Shown here piece by piece: positions 25,970 through 35,072 of a stretch of 64,000 bases of DNA. The DNA is from Sphingobium sp. JS3065. Its GTDB lineage: Bacteria; Pseudomonadota; Alphaproteobacteria; Sphingomonadales; Sphingomonadaceae. The notes below the pieces were generated by a model, which did not search any database, was not told the origin of the DNA, and saw only the letters and a list, made by a program, of their open reading frames with translations. The stretch is from contig NZ_CP102665.1 of NCBI RefSeq assembly GCF_026427355.1, forward strand, positions 558,001 to 622,000, given 5' to 3'. Numbering within the stretch: the stretch's first letter is position 1; every line of letters starts with the position of its first letter. Made by a program: the position numbers and the translations under genes.

Positions 25970-27361
25970 TCAGGTCCCTGCCGCCAGCGTTGCGCTTCGC
26001 TGATTTCGAGCCATAGCTCGGCGAAAGGGGAGCATGCAAACTATGCCCAGCGGCGCGACGACACTGACGGTGATCGCGAGCGACTGGCCGACGCGCGTGC
26101 CATCGCCGGCGAACACCGTATCCGTCAGCAGCGCTGGTAGTAGCGCGCCGAATGTCAGCCCCGCACCGGATTGGAAAAAGATGTTGATCACCGAAACCCG
26201 CCCGCGCATGCGGTTAGGCACCACCCCCTGTACCACCGCGGTCAGTACGCCGGTGCTGCAATTGCCCGCGAGCAGCAGCAGCAATATCCAGAAGAGAGCC
26301 CCGCCGATCGACCCTGCCGTCGACATGCCAAAAGTCAGCGGTATGGTAAGGCCAATGCTAAGGATGTAGAGTAGCGAGGCCGGTTCTCGCAAACCGCGCC
26401 GGGTCAGCCAATCGGATAACAAGGCGCCGGACCAGAGCCCCCCGGGCAGCCCCACCATCATGATGATGCCCAGCCAGAAGCCGACGTCGAGTGGGCTGCC
26501 ACCCAGTGCGCGCATCAGATATGCGGGAGCCCAACTCATGATGCTGAAGGTGATGACGGCCAGCAGAGCGATGCCGGCGACGTAGGTGGGTATGATGCCG
26601 CGTTTCGTCCAGATGAACTCCAGCACTTCACCCCAGCTGGGTTGCTCCTCACCGACGACGCCGCGGCGTGCGGGTTCCCTGAGCGCCAGCGCCAGCGCCA
26701 CGATCGGCAGGCCAAGCAGGGCTGTCACAAAAAAGGTCATCTGCCACGGCGCCACCCGACCGAGCAACGGCATGTCCACAGCGCCGAAACGGGAGAGTGC
26801 GCCGATCAGCGCGCCCCCGAAAACAAGCGACAGGCCAGTGCCAAGCCCAGCGCCTGTCAGGTAGAAGCTGATCGGTCGCCCCAGCCGTTCGGGGGGGAAG
26901 CTGTCGGAAATGATGGAATAGGCCGATGGCGTAATCGTCGCCTCGCCTATACCGACGCCGGTGCGTGCCAGAAACAACTGAGGAAAGGTTGCGGCCACGC
27001 CACACAAACCCGTCATCACACTCCAGAACAGCACACCCAGCACCACGATTGTCCGGCGCGAGCGGCGGTCGATAATCGCGCCGATGGGGATGCCCGCCAC
27101 GCTGAACATGAAAACGAAGGCGAAGCCGGTCAGAAGGCTGAATTGGGTGTCGGACAGATGCAGATCAGCCCGAATGGGGTCAACCAACAGATTGATGATC
27201 TGTCGGTCGACATAGGCGCAGACATAGCCCAGCGTCAGCACGATCACCCATGTCCAAGCCTTCTGATGAGAAGGCCAGGCCGGCTCCGGCGAAAAGCCGG
27301 AACCGTCGCGCTCCTGCTGCCGAGGGGCCACGCCCCCCTCAGGTACGAGCGAGGCCGCCAT
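25970..27361 (-). CDS. MFS transporter (Spinster-like type)
   Basis: 463 residues with about twelve membrane segments. The first helix, TWVIVLTLGYVCAYVDRQII, has the Asp-Arg of this group. The cytoplasmic loop DRRSRRTIVVLG follows helices 2-3, and GVGIGEATITPSAYSIISD with PPERLGRPIS marks the sphingomonad/Spns-like MFS branch often next to degradation genes. It probably carries an organic acid or steroid/terpenoid-like product across the inner membrane. ATG 27361 lies 23 bp inside the end of the upstream SDR gene, so the two are translationally linked. Confidence 0.9.
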   Translation of the reverse strand: MAASLVPEGGVAPRQQERDGSGFSPEPAWPSHQKAWTWVIVLTLGYVCAYVDRQIINLLVDPIRADLHLSDTQFSLLTGFAFVFMFSVAGIPIGAIIDRRSRRTIVVLGVLFWSVMTGLCGVAATFPQLFLARTGVGIGEATITPSAYSIISDSFPPERLGRPISFYLTGAGLGTGLSLVFGGALIGALSRFGAVDMPLLGRVAPWQMTFFVTALLGLPIVALALALREPARRGVVGEEQPSWGEVLEFIWTKRGIIPTYVAGIALLAVITFSIMSWAPAYLMRALGGSPLDVGFWLGIIMMVGLPGGLWSGALLSDWLTRRGLREPASLLYILSIGLTIPLTFGMSTAGSIGGALFWILLLLLAGNCSTGVLTAVVQGVVPNRMRGRVSVINIFFQSGAGLTFGALLPALLTDTVFAGDGTRVGQSLAITVSVVAPLGIVCMLPFRRAMARNQRSATLAAGT

Positions 27362-28085
27362 CAACGTTTACAGCCGTGCCGGTAACATAGGATGCGCGGT
27401 CCGACGCCATAAAGGCCACGACCGACGCGACTTCCGACGGGTCCGCGCCGGGACGGCCGAAGTCGAACATCGTCTTGCCTTCAGCGGCCAGTTGCGCGTC
27501 GTATTTTTCCACGCGCGGCGTCATGATCAGGCCCGGATTGACGACCAGCACCCGGATATTGTCGCGATGGAGGCTTTCGCTGCCGACCGACTGGGTGAAG
27601 GCGTTCACGGCCGCATTGATGCTGCCCCCATAGGGATACCAGTCCCACCGGGCCAATGCGCCCACGCCAACGACGTTGACGATGACGCCGCCGCCGCGCG
27701 CCTTGAGGATGGGATAATATTGGCGGCACATATTGATATAGCCGAACACCTTGGTTTCGAAGCCCGCCCGCATCTTGGGCTCTTCGACTTCCAGCAAGGA
27801 CCCGGCGCAATTCATCCCGGCGACATTGACGACGATGTCCACGTCCCGTTCGGTTTCCGAGAGGCGCACGATGTCCGCATGACTCGATATGTCGGCGGTC
27901 AGGGCGCGTACCTCGACATCATATTTCTCGGCGATCTCCTTGCGGGTGATCTCGAGATTTTCCATCGACCGCGACACGATGATGACGTTGCAACCTTCCG
28001 CGGCCAAAGCCTCCGCACAGGATGCGCCAATTCCGTAGGACGCGCCCATGATGATCGCGCGCTTGCCTTTGAGGTTAAGGTCCAT
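27339..28085 (-). CDS. Short-chain dehydrogenase with altered active-site motif
   Basis: 248 residues. Start KGKRAIIMGASYGIGASCAE gives the TGxxxGxG-type nucleotide loop (here GASYGIG), NVAGMN follows in the middle, and the end is GTAVNVDGGL. The catalytic stretch reads YPYGGSINAAVNAFTQS where a classical SDR has YxxxKAAV: an Asn stands where Lys aligns and spacing is shifted, so activity may be unusual. AAGGAGAT precedes the ATG. It overlaps the downstream MFS gene. Confidence 0.88.
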   Translation of the reverse strand: MDLNLKGKRAIIMGASYGIGASCAEALAAEGCNVIIVSRSMENLEITRKEIAEKYDVEVRALTADISSHADIVRLSETERDVDIVVNVAGMNCAGSLLEVEEPKMRAGFETKVFGYINMCRQYYPILKARGGGVIVNVVGVGALARWDWYPYGGSINAAVNAFTQSVGSESLHRDNIRVLVVNPGLIMTPRVEKYDAQLAAEGKTMFDFGRPGADPSEVASVVAFMASDRASYVTGTAVNVDGGLART

Positions 28086-28126
28086 AATCCATCTCCTTGA
28101 TCAATATGGGGTGGTCGCCAAGTCGA

Positions 28127-28693
28127 TCAGACCTGTGCGAAAAAATCGTGTGAGGCGTCCGCCTCGCGCCGGCCAGATCCGGTGAAGTCCGCCAGCCCCG
28201 GCCATGAATAGAAGCTGCCGTCGCCTTCCTTTGCGAAATCCATCAGCGTGATCCTGCGCGCAATCCGCCAGACGCCGTCGCGCTTCTCGAACGTGTCAAG
28301 ATAGCGGCCGCCGGTGACCATGATCTTGGGCTTTTCTCCGTCTGCCGCTTCGGCGGTCGGATGAAAGGACAGGAAATAGGTTTCCGCCTTCGCGCGATCG
28401 CCCTGCACGTCGATCAGACTGTTGGTCACATGATGCTGGCCATTGACCGGTATGGCGTCCAGCATTGGCACGATGGCGTTCGCAAAGTCGCTGGCGGCGC
28501 CCTTGAAGGGCCCGTGCTCGTCGTAGGCGTCGCCGTGATAGACGCTGCTGACCGCCTCGACATAGCCGCGATCGACGCCCCGGCAATATTCGACCAGTCG
28601 TTGCTGGATTTCGATATGCGCGATGACGTCGTCCAGCGTCAGTCCACGTGGCTGACGCGGCATGGAACCCGGAAATGACGGTGCCTGGGTCAT
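28127..28693 (-). CDS. NTF2-like (SnoaL-like) protein
   Basis: 188 residues. LDDVIAHIEIQQRLVEYCRG then VDRGYVEAVSSVYHGDAYDE and HGPFKG is the SnoaL-like NTF2 fold with the conserved Asp-x-His region. Further on come MVTGGRYLDTFEKRDGVWRI and ARR. Such proteins act as small dehydratases, isomerases or hydratases, or are binding proteins, and are frequent beside SDRs in sphingomonad aromatic/steroid loci. It resembles the NTF2-like protein at 39691 (EYCRGVD versus RYCRGID), so the two are probably paralogues. GAGAGGA lies upstream of the ATG. Confidence 0.88.
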   Translation of the reverse strand: MTQAPSFPGSMPRQPRGLTLDDVIAHIEIQQRLVEYCRGVDRGYVEAVSSVYHGDAYDEHGPFKGAASDFANAIVPMLDAIPVNGQHHVTNSLIDVQGDRAKAETYFLSFHPTAEAADGEKPKIMVTGGRYLDTFEKRDGVWRIARRITLMDFAKEGDGSFYSWPGLADFTGSGRREADASHDFFAQV

Positions 28694-28771
28694 GATCTGC
28701 TATCCTCTCTTGCCGTCGAACGGAGATATCTCCGCTAAGCGGCTCCGTACATTAGTTCGTTTCCGGGTCGT

Positions 28772-30166
28772 TCAAAACATGACGTCATGGTTCAGAAGAC
28801 GGTTTGGATCGATCGCGTCGCGGATCCGCCGCATTGTTTCCATCTCCGCCGCTGATCGATGTTCGGGCAGGAAGGCCTTCTTCAATTGACCTATCCCATG
28901 TTCGGCCGTGATCGCGCCGTCAAATCGGCTGACAAGATCATAGACCAAATGTTCGATCTCCATTTCATGCATCAGCGTATCTGGGCCTGCATTGACGCTG
29001 AAATGGATATTATTGTCACCCAGATGACCGAACACGGCGGTCCGAACGCCGGAATAGGCCACATCCAGAAGGCGCCGCGCTTCGATGACGAAATCGTTGG
29101 CCCGGGCAATGTCAAGACTGATGTCGAATGTGACGAAGGGACTGATCGCGCGCACCACAGGGCCCTGCGGTTCGCGGATCGCCCAGAAATCGGCGGCCTG
29201 CTTATCCGACGATGCCGTCACCGCCCCGACCAGCAAGCCCGCCTCATAGGAGCCTTCCAGAAAGGCGTCGAACTGCGCGCGATCCACGTCCTCATCATAA
29301 CCCATGGTTTCGATCAGGACATAGAACGGCTGGTCCGGCTCAACCGGAAGCCGCCCGGTCGCGACGCTGGCGACGATGCTGTAATAGTCCTGCCACATCA
29401 CCTCAAAGGCCGACAGGCTCATAAGTTTGCGGGCGCGTTCCAGAAGGCGGAGCACCTCATCATAGCCGGGCACCGATACGAAGGCGAGTTGGCTGGTCGA
29501 CGGCAACGGCGCCAGCCGCAGCACCGCCCGCGTCACGATGCCCAGAGTTCCTTCCGTCCCGACAAACAGGTGCTTTAGGTCGTAGCCGCTGTTGTTCTTG
29601 AGTAGCCGGTTCATGGAGGAGACGATCGTCCCGTCCGGCAGAACCGCTTCCAGTCCCATCACATTCTGTCGGGTCATGCCCCAGCGGATCACACGATTAC
29701 CACCGGCGTTGGTAGCGATGGTGCCGCCAATCGTGGCCGTGCCCTTGGCGCCCAGATCGACAGGATAGAACAGGCCGGCCTCCGCTGTTGCATGATGGAC
29801 CGTTTCCAGAACCGCGCCGGCCTGGACCACCGCTATCTGTCCGACCGGATCGATCTCTTCTATGGCGTTCATCCGCTCCAGCGACAAAGCGATTTCCGCC
29901 TCCCCGACATAGGCTCCGCCGGCCACACCGGTGCGCCCCCCATGGACTACCACGCGTTGCCCCCGCGCATGGCAGCAGGCCATGACGGCTGACACTTCCT
30001 GCGTGTTTGCGGGCCGCACGATCGCTGACCCGAGCATCGGCACCACTCGGAACGGGTCGCAGGATCGCATTTGCGCTTCATCGCCCAAGATCAGCCCCCG
30101 ATCGCCGACGATGGCGCGAAGCGCTTCGATCAGACCCTCGCCAGGTTTAAGGGATGCCTGGGTCAT
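28772..30166 (-). CDS. FAD-linked oxidase (2-hydroxyacid dehydrogenase, GlcD/D2HGDH type)
   Basis: 464 residues. FAD-binding domain of the vanillyl-alcohol-oxidase type: VVVHGGRTGVAGGAYV near residue 80, then PVDLGAKGTATIGGTIATNA and GLEAVLPDGTIV. The cap carries YDEDVDRAQFDAF, and the metal/substrate His segment is AVFGHLGDNNIHFS, followed by ITAEHGIGQLKK and the C-terminal DPNRLLNHDVMF. It oxidises a D-2-hydroxyacid (lactate, glycolate, hydroxyglutarate are family examples) and passes electrons to a carrier. It overlaps the VOC gene upstream by 4 bp (ATGA), so the two form one transcription unit. Confidence 0.91.
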   Translation of the reverse strand: MTQASLKPGEGLIEALRAIVGDRGLILGDEAQMRSCDPFRVVPMLGSAIVRPANTQEVSAVMACCHARGQRVVVHGGRTGVAGGAYVGEAEIALSLERMNAIEEIDPVGQIAVVQAGAVLETVHHATAEAGLFYPVDLGAKGTATIGGTIATNAGGNRVIRWGMTRQNVMGLEAVLPDGTIVSSMNRLLKNNSGYDLKHLFVGTEGTLGIVTRAVLRLAPLPSTSQLAFVSVPGYDEVLRLLERARKLMSLSAFEVMWQDYYSIVASVATGRLPVEPDQPFYVLIETMGYDEDVDRAQFDAFLEGSYEAGLLVGAVTASSDKQAADFWAIREPQGPVVRAISPFVTFDISLDIARANDFVIEARRLLDVAYSGVRTAVFGHLGDNNIHFSVNAGPDTLMHEMEIEHLVYDLVSRFDGAITAEHGIGQLKKAFLPEHRSAAEMETMRRIRDAIDPNRLLNHDVMF

Positions 30167-30612
30167 CGCCGGGTCTGGATGAGTTCGACGGCATAGCCGT
30201 CCGGGTCGGTGACGAAGGCCAGCATCGGCGTGCCCGGGATCATCTGCTTGGGGGCCGTCTTCGCGGCGCCGCCATGGTCGATCAGCCTCGCAAAGGCCGC
30301 CTCGATGTCTGGCACGCCGATAGCGATATGGCCATAACCGCTGCCGTGCGAGTAGGCCTCTTCCTGATCCCAGTTGTAGGTCAGCTCGATCGCCGCCGGG
30401 CCGTCGCGATAGCCCGCAAAAGAGAGAAAAAGGATAGAAAACCGGCCTTGCGGCACATCATGGCGATCAAGCAGGTGCATCCCCAGCCCATCGCGATAGA
30501 AACGCAGCGAGGCATCTATGTCACGAATGCGGAGCATGACGTGCAGCATCCGCGGGGCGGTATCCTCCACACCCCACGACCATGCGGCCGTCACTTCTTC
30601 ATTTTCACCCAC
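30163..30612 (-). CDS. VOC-family (glyoxalase I-like) protein
   Basis: 149 residues with two beta-alpha-beta-beta-beta modules: MLHVMLRIRDIDASLRFYRD with LGMHLLDRHDVPQGRFSILF, and GHIAIGVPDIEAAFARL with TDPDGYAVELIQ. Metal ligands His, Glu, His, Glu occur at the positions of lactoylglutathione lyase, so it may be a true glyoxalase I. The GTG at 30612 is used, with GGAGGACGAGG upstream; an internal ATG near 30550 is another option. It is coupled to the FAD oxidase, so it might detoxify a 2-oxoaldehyde to the D-hydroxyacid which that enzyme then oxidises. Confidence 0.88.
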   Translation of the reverse strand: MGENEEVTAAWSWGVEDTAPRMLHVMLRIRDIDASLRFYRDGLGMHLLDRHDVPQGRFSILFLSFAGYRDGPAAIELTYNWDQEEAYSHGSGYGHIAIGVPDIEAAFARLIDHGGAAKTAPKQMIPGTPMLAFVTDPDGYAVELIQTRR

Positions 30613-30642
30613 GCCTCGTCCTCCGCTTATGATTATATCTGC

Positions 30643-33600
30643 TCATGCCGCCACCTCGCGCACAGGTTTTTCCAGGGTCCGCATGAGCTCAACCTGCTGA
30701 GAATGGGCCGCCGCCACGCTGCGCGTCTTGACCGGCCCATAGCCGCGAATGCCGTCGGGCAGCGCCGCGATGGCTACGGCCGTGCGGTAGTCCACCCGGT
30801 CGATCCTGCCGACGATATCCTCCACGGTGGTTCGATATTCGGTGATCAGCGCGCGTTCCAGCTTCCGGTCCTCGCCACGCCCGAAGGGATCAAAGGCTGT
30901 TCCCCGAAGAAACTTGAAATGTTGCAAAAACCTGAAACCCGTCATCATCCAGCCGCCGAAACGCAGCTTGCGCGGCTCAGCGCCATCGGGAGCGTGGGTG
31001 AGCAAGGGCGGCGCAAGGTTGAACTGTAGCGTCACGTCGCCCTCGAAAGCCGCCTTGATCCGCCGGCGAAATTCCGGCGCGGCATAGAGGCGCGCGACTT
31101 CATACTCGTCCTTGTAGCGCATCAGTTTGAACAGGTTGAGCGCCACCGCCCGCGTGAAATCCTCCGCCGGATCACGTGCGGCGACCACACGAACGAATTC
31201 TTCGTAAATGTCGGCATAGCGAAGATTCTGATAGCTCGTCAGGATTTCCTTCGCCCGAGCGATAAGGGCGTCGAGCCGCAACTCCGCAAGCGGCGTCGCT
31301 TCGACAATGTCCGTCTCCAACAGCGCAGCCAGCGCCGAAGGATCGTGCACGGCCAACCGTCCCATGCGGAACGCCGCCAGGTTACGATTGCCGCCGCGCC
31401 CTCCGCCGACAGCGGCTTCCAACGCGGCGAGCGACAGCGGCAGCAAACCGCGCTGGCAAGCCACGCCAAGCAGGTACAGGTTCAGCAATGGCCCCTTGCC
31501 GACGATCGCATCGACCGCCGCATCGGTGCGCGCTGCAAATACAGCCGGCTCTCCCAGAGTCTGATGGAGGACAGTCAGGAACCTGTCGGCGCTGCGATCG
31601 AAGCGCGGATTGCGCTGAAAGTCGGCGGTAGGCACCAGATCGCTGTTGACCACCGCCTCCGTCCGCCCAGGCCGCGTCATAGGCATCACTTCCGCGGCAG
31701 TTGCGGCCATGATGTCACAACCGATCAGCAGGTCGAGCTGACTGCGCGGGATACGGGGACGGAACCGAGCAGGGTCGGCGTCGCCCAGCAGGCGAACATG
31801 GCTGAAGACCGCACCGTTTTTCTGGCTGACGCCGGTCACATCGAAGGTCAGGACCGTCTGTCCGTCCATCTCCGCCGCCCGCCCCAGCGTGGCGCCGAGC
31901 GAGATGATGCCGGTACCCCCAATGCCGGCCAGCACAATGTTGAAGCCCTCTTCCGTTTGAGCGGCCCGCCCGGGTTCAGCCAGATGCGCCTCCAGCCTTT
32001 CCAGCAAGTCGGGATTCGTGCTCGTGGTGCGGGGTTTGCCGCCCTTGACCGTCACGAAGGACGGACAGAAGCCTTCCACACACGTATAATCCTTGTTGCA
32101 GCTTTCCTGCTCTATCGCGCGCTTGACGCCCAACTCGGTGTCGATGGGCAGCACGCTGACGCAACTTGACTTCGCGTTGCAGTCACCGCAGCCCTCGCAC
32201 ACGTCGCTGTTGATGAAGGTGCGGATCGGCAGGTCGGGATAGGCGCCCTTCTTTCGTAGCCTCCGCCTTTCGGCCGCACAGCCCTGATCGTAGACCAGCG
32301 CGGTGACTCCGGGAATAGCCTTCAACCGATCCTGCGCATCCATCAGCGCATCGCGATGCAAAAGCTCGATGCCGGCGGGCAGGCCGGGGAATTTGAGCGG
32401 GTCTTCGCTAACCAGGATCACGCGTTCCAGACCTTCGGCGTGAAGCTGTCTGGCGATCGCACCGGCATCGGGCGATCCTTCCACCGGTTGACCGCCCGTC
32501 ATCGCCACGGCGGAATTGCACAATATCTTGTAGGTGATGTTGGACCGGGCGGCGACTGCCGCGCGGATCGCAAGCAGACCTGAATGAGCATAGGTGCCAT
32601 CGCCCATATTCTGGAATATGTGCTCTGGTCCGGCGAAGGGTTCGATGCCGATCCAATTAGCACCCTCTCCCCCCATATGGACGGACGGCATCGTGTTCAG
32701 TTCAGGGATCAGCGTCGCGATTCCATGACAGCCGATGCCACCCAGCGCTTGGCTGCCTTCCGGGATGCGGGTAGATCGATTATGCGGGCAGCCCGAACAG
32801 AACATCGGCAGGCGCATGGATGGACCGCCCGGACGGCTGACGCCCACATCCTCCTGAATGCGGGCAGCCGCAGTCCGCACCGTTTCGTTCGCAAGCCCCA
32901 GCGCGGCGAGCCGCGACGCGAGCGCGAGCGCCACCGCAGGAGCGGACAATTCGCCATAGTCGGGCAATAGCGGCTCGCCCTCGGGCGTGGTCTTCCCCGA
33001 CAGGGCCGGGCGCCGGGCGTCACCAGAGCGGGCTAGCAGATTAGCAATCTGGCGCTCGACGAAATCGCGCTTCTCCTCGACGACGCATATCTCGCGATGC
33101 CCGGCGCAAAAGGCATGCGCCGCCACCTCATCCAGCGGCCAGGTCACCATCGGCCTGAGGACGCGCAGCCCCATCTGCCGCGCCATATCGGCGTCGATGT
33201 CCAGCAAGCGCAGCGCCTCTTCCAGATCGACAGCCGCCTTGCCCGTGACAACGATGCCAAGCGCGCGGGTGGGCGCATCCATGATCACCCGATCAAGGCT
33301 GTTGGCGGCCAGGAATGCGCGCGCGGCCGGCAATCGATAGCGGTACAGGCTTTCCTCGAACGCAAGCGGCATGAAGCGATTGCCGATATGGTAGCCGCCA
33401 GCCGGCGCTTCCACTTCAGGCAGGATGAAATCGGGCACAATATGCGCGCGATCGACCGTTGCCGAGGCTTCCACAATCTCCGTCACGACCTTGAAGCCCG
33501 TCCACACCCCGGCGAAGCGTGACAGCGCCACCGCGACCGGAAGCATATCGCGATATTCCGAAACCGATCCGGGATTGAATACCGGAACCGCGCAGGCTTC

Positions 33601-34092
33601 AAAAACCTGCTCGGACTGATGTGCCGTGCTGGATGATTTCGCGCCATGATCGTCCCCCGCCAAGAGGACAACGCCGCCCAATGGCGATGTGCCGGCCAGA
33701 TTTCCATGCTTGATCGCGTCAACCGACCGATCGACGCCGGGGCCTTTTCCGTACCAGAACGCAAAGACCCCATCCTGGCGCGGATTTGCCATCAAGGACG
33801 CTTGTTGCGTTCCCCAACAGGCTGTCGCAGCCAGATCCTCATTCAGACCCGGCTTGAACAGGATGTTATCAGCCTCCAGTTGCTCCCGCATCGACCATAG
33901 TTCGAAGTCGAGATTACCAAGGGGGGAACCGCGATAGCCGGAAACGAAGCCGGCTGTATTCAGGCCCCGCCGTCGGTCAACCGCCGCCTGGAGGCGCATT
34001 CCCTCTACAAGAGCACGCGTGCCAGACAGCATGTCCCGGGGCGTATCCGGATTCGCCGGCTCGTCCGGAATCATTACTTCCTGCATCCGCAC
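30643..34092 (-). CDS. Fused indolepyruvate ferredoxin oxidoreductase
   Basis: 1149 residues, the single-chain form that joins alpha, gamma and beta parts. The TPP/pyrimidine domain begins GFVSGYRGSPLGNLDFELW. The central TPP-binding region has CSGCPHNRSTRIPEG then GCHGIATLIPE and NMGDGTYAHSG. A cysteine-rich segment CEGCGDCNAKSSC with further Cys around CVEGFC carries an Fe-S cluster. The C-terminal gamma domain starts FNIVLAGIGGTGIISLGATL. It decarboxylates arylpyruvates or other 2-oxoacids to acyl-CoA. The start may be GTG 34092 (GGAG 5 nt away) or ATG 34086. It lies 30 bp upstream of the VOC gene. Confidence 0.93.
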   Translation of the reverse strand: MRMQEVMIPDEPANPDTPRDMLSGTRALVEGMRLQAAVDRRRGLNTAGFVSGYRGSPLGNLDFELWSMREQLEADNILFKPGLNEDLAATACWGTQQASLMANPRQDGVFAFWYGKGPGVDRSVDAIKHGNLAGTSPLGGVVLLAGDDHGAKSSSTAHQSEQVFEACAVPVFNPGSVSEYRDMLPVAVALSRFAGVWTGFKVVTEIVEASATVDRAHIVPDFILPEVEAPAGGYHIGNRFMPLAFEESLYRYRLPAARAFLAANSLDRVIMDAPTRALGIVVTGKAAVDLEEALRLLDIDADMARQMGLRVLRPMVTWPLDEVAAHAFCAGHREICVVEEKRDFVERQIANLLARSGDARRPALSGKTTPEGEPLLPDYGELSAPAVALALASRLAALGLANETVRTAAARIQEDVGVSRPGGPSMRLPMFCSGCPHNRSTRIPEGSQALGGIGCHGIATLIPELNTMPSVHMGGEGANWIGIEPFAGPEHIFQNMGDGTYAHSGLLAIRAAVAARSNITYKILCNSAVAMTGGQPVEGSPDAGAIARQLHAEGLERVILVSEDPLKFPGLPAGIELLHRDALMDAQDRLKAIPGVTALVYDQGCAAERRRLRKKGAYPDLPIRTFINSDVCEGCGDCNAKSSCVSVLPIDTELGVKRAIEQESCNKDYTCVEGFCPSFVTVKGGKPRTTSTNPDLLERLEAHLAEPGRAAQTEEGFNIVLAGIGGTGIISLGATLGRAAEMDGQTVLTFDVTGVSQKNGAVFSHVRLLGDADPARFRPRIPRSQLDLLIGCDIMAATAAEVMPMTRPGRTEAVVNSDLVPTADFQRNPRFDRSADRFLTVLHQTLGEPAVFAARTDAAVDAIVGKGPLLNLYLLGVACQRGLLPLSLAALEAAVGGGRGGNRNLAAFRMGRLAVHDPSALAALLETDIVEATPLAELRLDALIARAKEILTSYQNLRYADIYEEFVRVVAARDPAEDFTRAVALNLFKLMRYKDEYEVARLYAAPEFRRRIKAAFEGDVTLQFNLAPPLLTHAPDGAEPRKLRFGGWMMTGFRFLQHFKFLRGTAFDPFGRGEDRKLERALITEYRTTVEDIVGRIDRVDYRTAVAIAALPDGIRGYGPVKTRSVAAAHSQQVELMRTLEKPVREVAA

Positions 34093-34113
34093 CTGAACTC
34101 CATTGTATAAGCG

Positions 34114-34127
34114 GCATGATAGTACGC
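34114..34127. promoter_or_regulatory. GCATGATAGTACGC, candidate operator before the ferredoxin oxidoreductase
   Basis: Placed 22-35 bp upstream of the start at 34092. It keeps GCAT/ACGC ends like the GCRTATNATAYGC set but is one base longer, and shares TAGTA with the 37406 and 42565 motif. Functional status unknown. Confidence 0.25.
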
Positions 34128-34195
34128 AATCTTACTTAGTGCAAGGCGGGTTAGGACGTTCGTCCCAATTTTTTGGCGCTCTTTGGGTTGAGTTG

Positions 34196-34960
34196 TCAGC
34201 GGCCCAGGAAGCCGCCGTCAGCCACCAGACAGTGGGCTGTGACATAACTGGCCTTGTCCGACGCCAGCCATACCGCCGCCTCTGCGATCTCCTGGGGGTC
34301 AGCGATGCGGCGCATGGGATTGCGGGTCATGATCGCCGCCTTATGGGCATCCGAATAGTCCATGACGTTGCGCACGATGTCGGTCATGGTTACGCCGGGG
34401 CAAATCGCGTTGACTCGAATATTGTCGGACGCATGCTGTGCCGCGGCCGCGCGCGTGAGGCCGATCACAGCATGCTTGCTGGTGACATAGGCCGGCATGG
34501 CCGCGTCGGCGGAGGCAGCGAACGCACTGGTGGACCCGGTATTGACGATCGATCCGCCGCCGGCTCTGGCCATCCATTCGAGTTCCATCTTCAGGCAATC
34601 CCGCATCGCTTGAAGATTGATCGCCATCGTCCGGTCGAATGCGTCATCGTCCCACGCACCATCGCGAGGGTCGGTGACGCCGGCGTTGTTCATCGCGCAA
34701 TGCAGTCCGCCATAGAGCTCAACCACCTTGTCGACGAGCGCATAGGCCTGAGCCCGCTGCGCCACATCAACTTCGATGAAGTGCGCCTCGCCCCCGGCTG
34801 CCTGGATCTCATCGACTGTGCCAGTCCCAGCCTGAACATTAACGTCGGCGACCGCGACCTTCGCACCGCGCGCCGCGAACAGCATGCTGCATGATCGGCC
34901 GATACCGGCGCCACCTCCAGTGACCAGCACCACCTTGCCGTCGAACCATTGTTCCAGCAC
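34196..34960 (-). CDS. Short-chain dehydrogenase/reductase (classical)
   Basis: 254 residues: VVLVTGGGAGIGRSCSMLFA (cofactor loop), VADVNVQ with an Asp favouring NAD(H), CAMNNAGVTD, Ser in IVNTGSTSAF, catalytic YVTSK, then ICPGVTMTDI and the C-terminal VADGGFLGR. All classical SDR catalytic residues are present. The start is GTG 34960, with GGAGGG about 8 nt upstream; the nearby ATG at 34965 is in another frame. It is read toward the ferredoxin oxidoreductase but leaves a 100-bp gap with its own motif. Confidence 0.91.
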   Translation of the reverse strand: MLEQWFDGKVVLVTGGGAGIGRSCSMLFAARGAKVAVADVNVQAGTGTVDEIQAAGGEAHFIEVDVAQRAQAYALVDKVVELYGGLHCAMNNAGVTDPRDGAWDDDAFDRTMAINLQAMRDCLKMELEWMARAGGGSIVNTGSTSAFAASADAAMPAYVTSKHAVIGLTRAAAAQHASDNIRVNAICPGVTMTDIVRNVMDYSDAHKAAIMTRNPMRRIADPQEIAEAAVWLASDKASYVTAHCLVADGGFLGR

Positions 34961-35029
34961 GCCATTTCCCTCCAGGGTATTGCTACGCGGTTTTCATTTC
35001 GGCTCGATCAGCCGATTTCACAGGGCCAA

Positions 35030-35062
35030 CCGGTGCGCGACCCGTACAGGCCCGCGCACCGG
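35030..35062 (-). terminator. Hairpin just downstream of TonB receptor
   Basis: CCGGTGCGCG (35030-35039) pairs perfectly with CGCGCACCGG (35053-35062) around a 13-nt loop, beginning 11 bp after the receptor stop. A T-tract is lacking, so it could be a transcript-end stabiliser rather than an intrinsic terminator. Confidence 0.5.
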
Positions 35063-35072
35063 AAGGGGGGGG

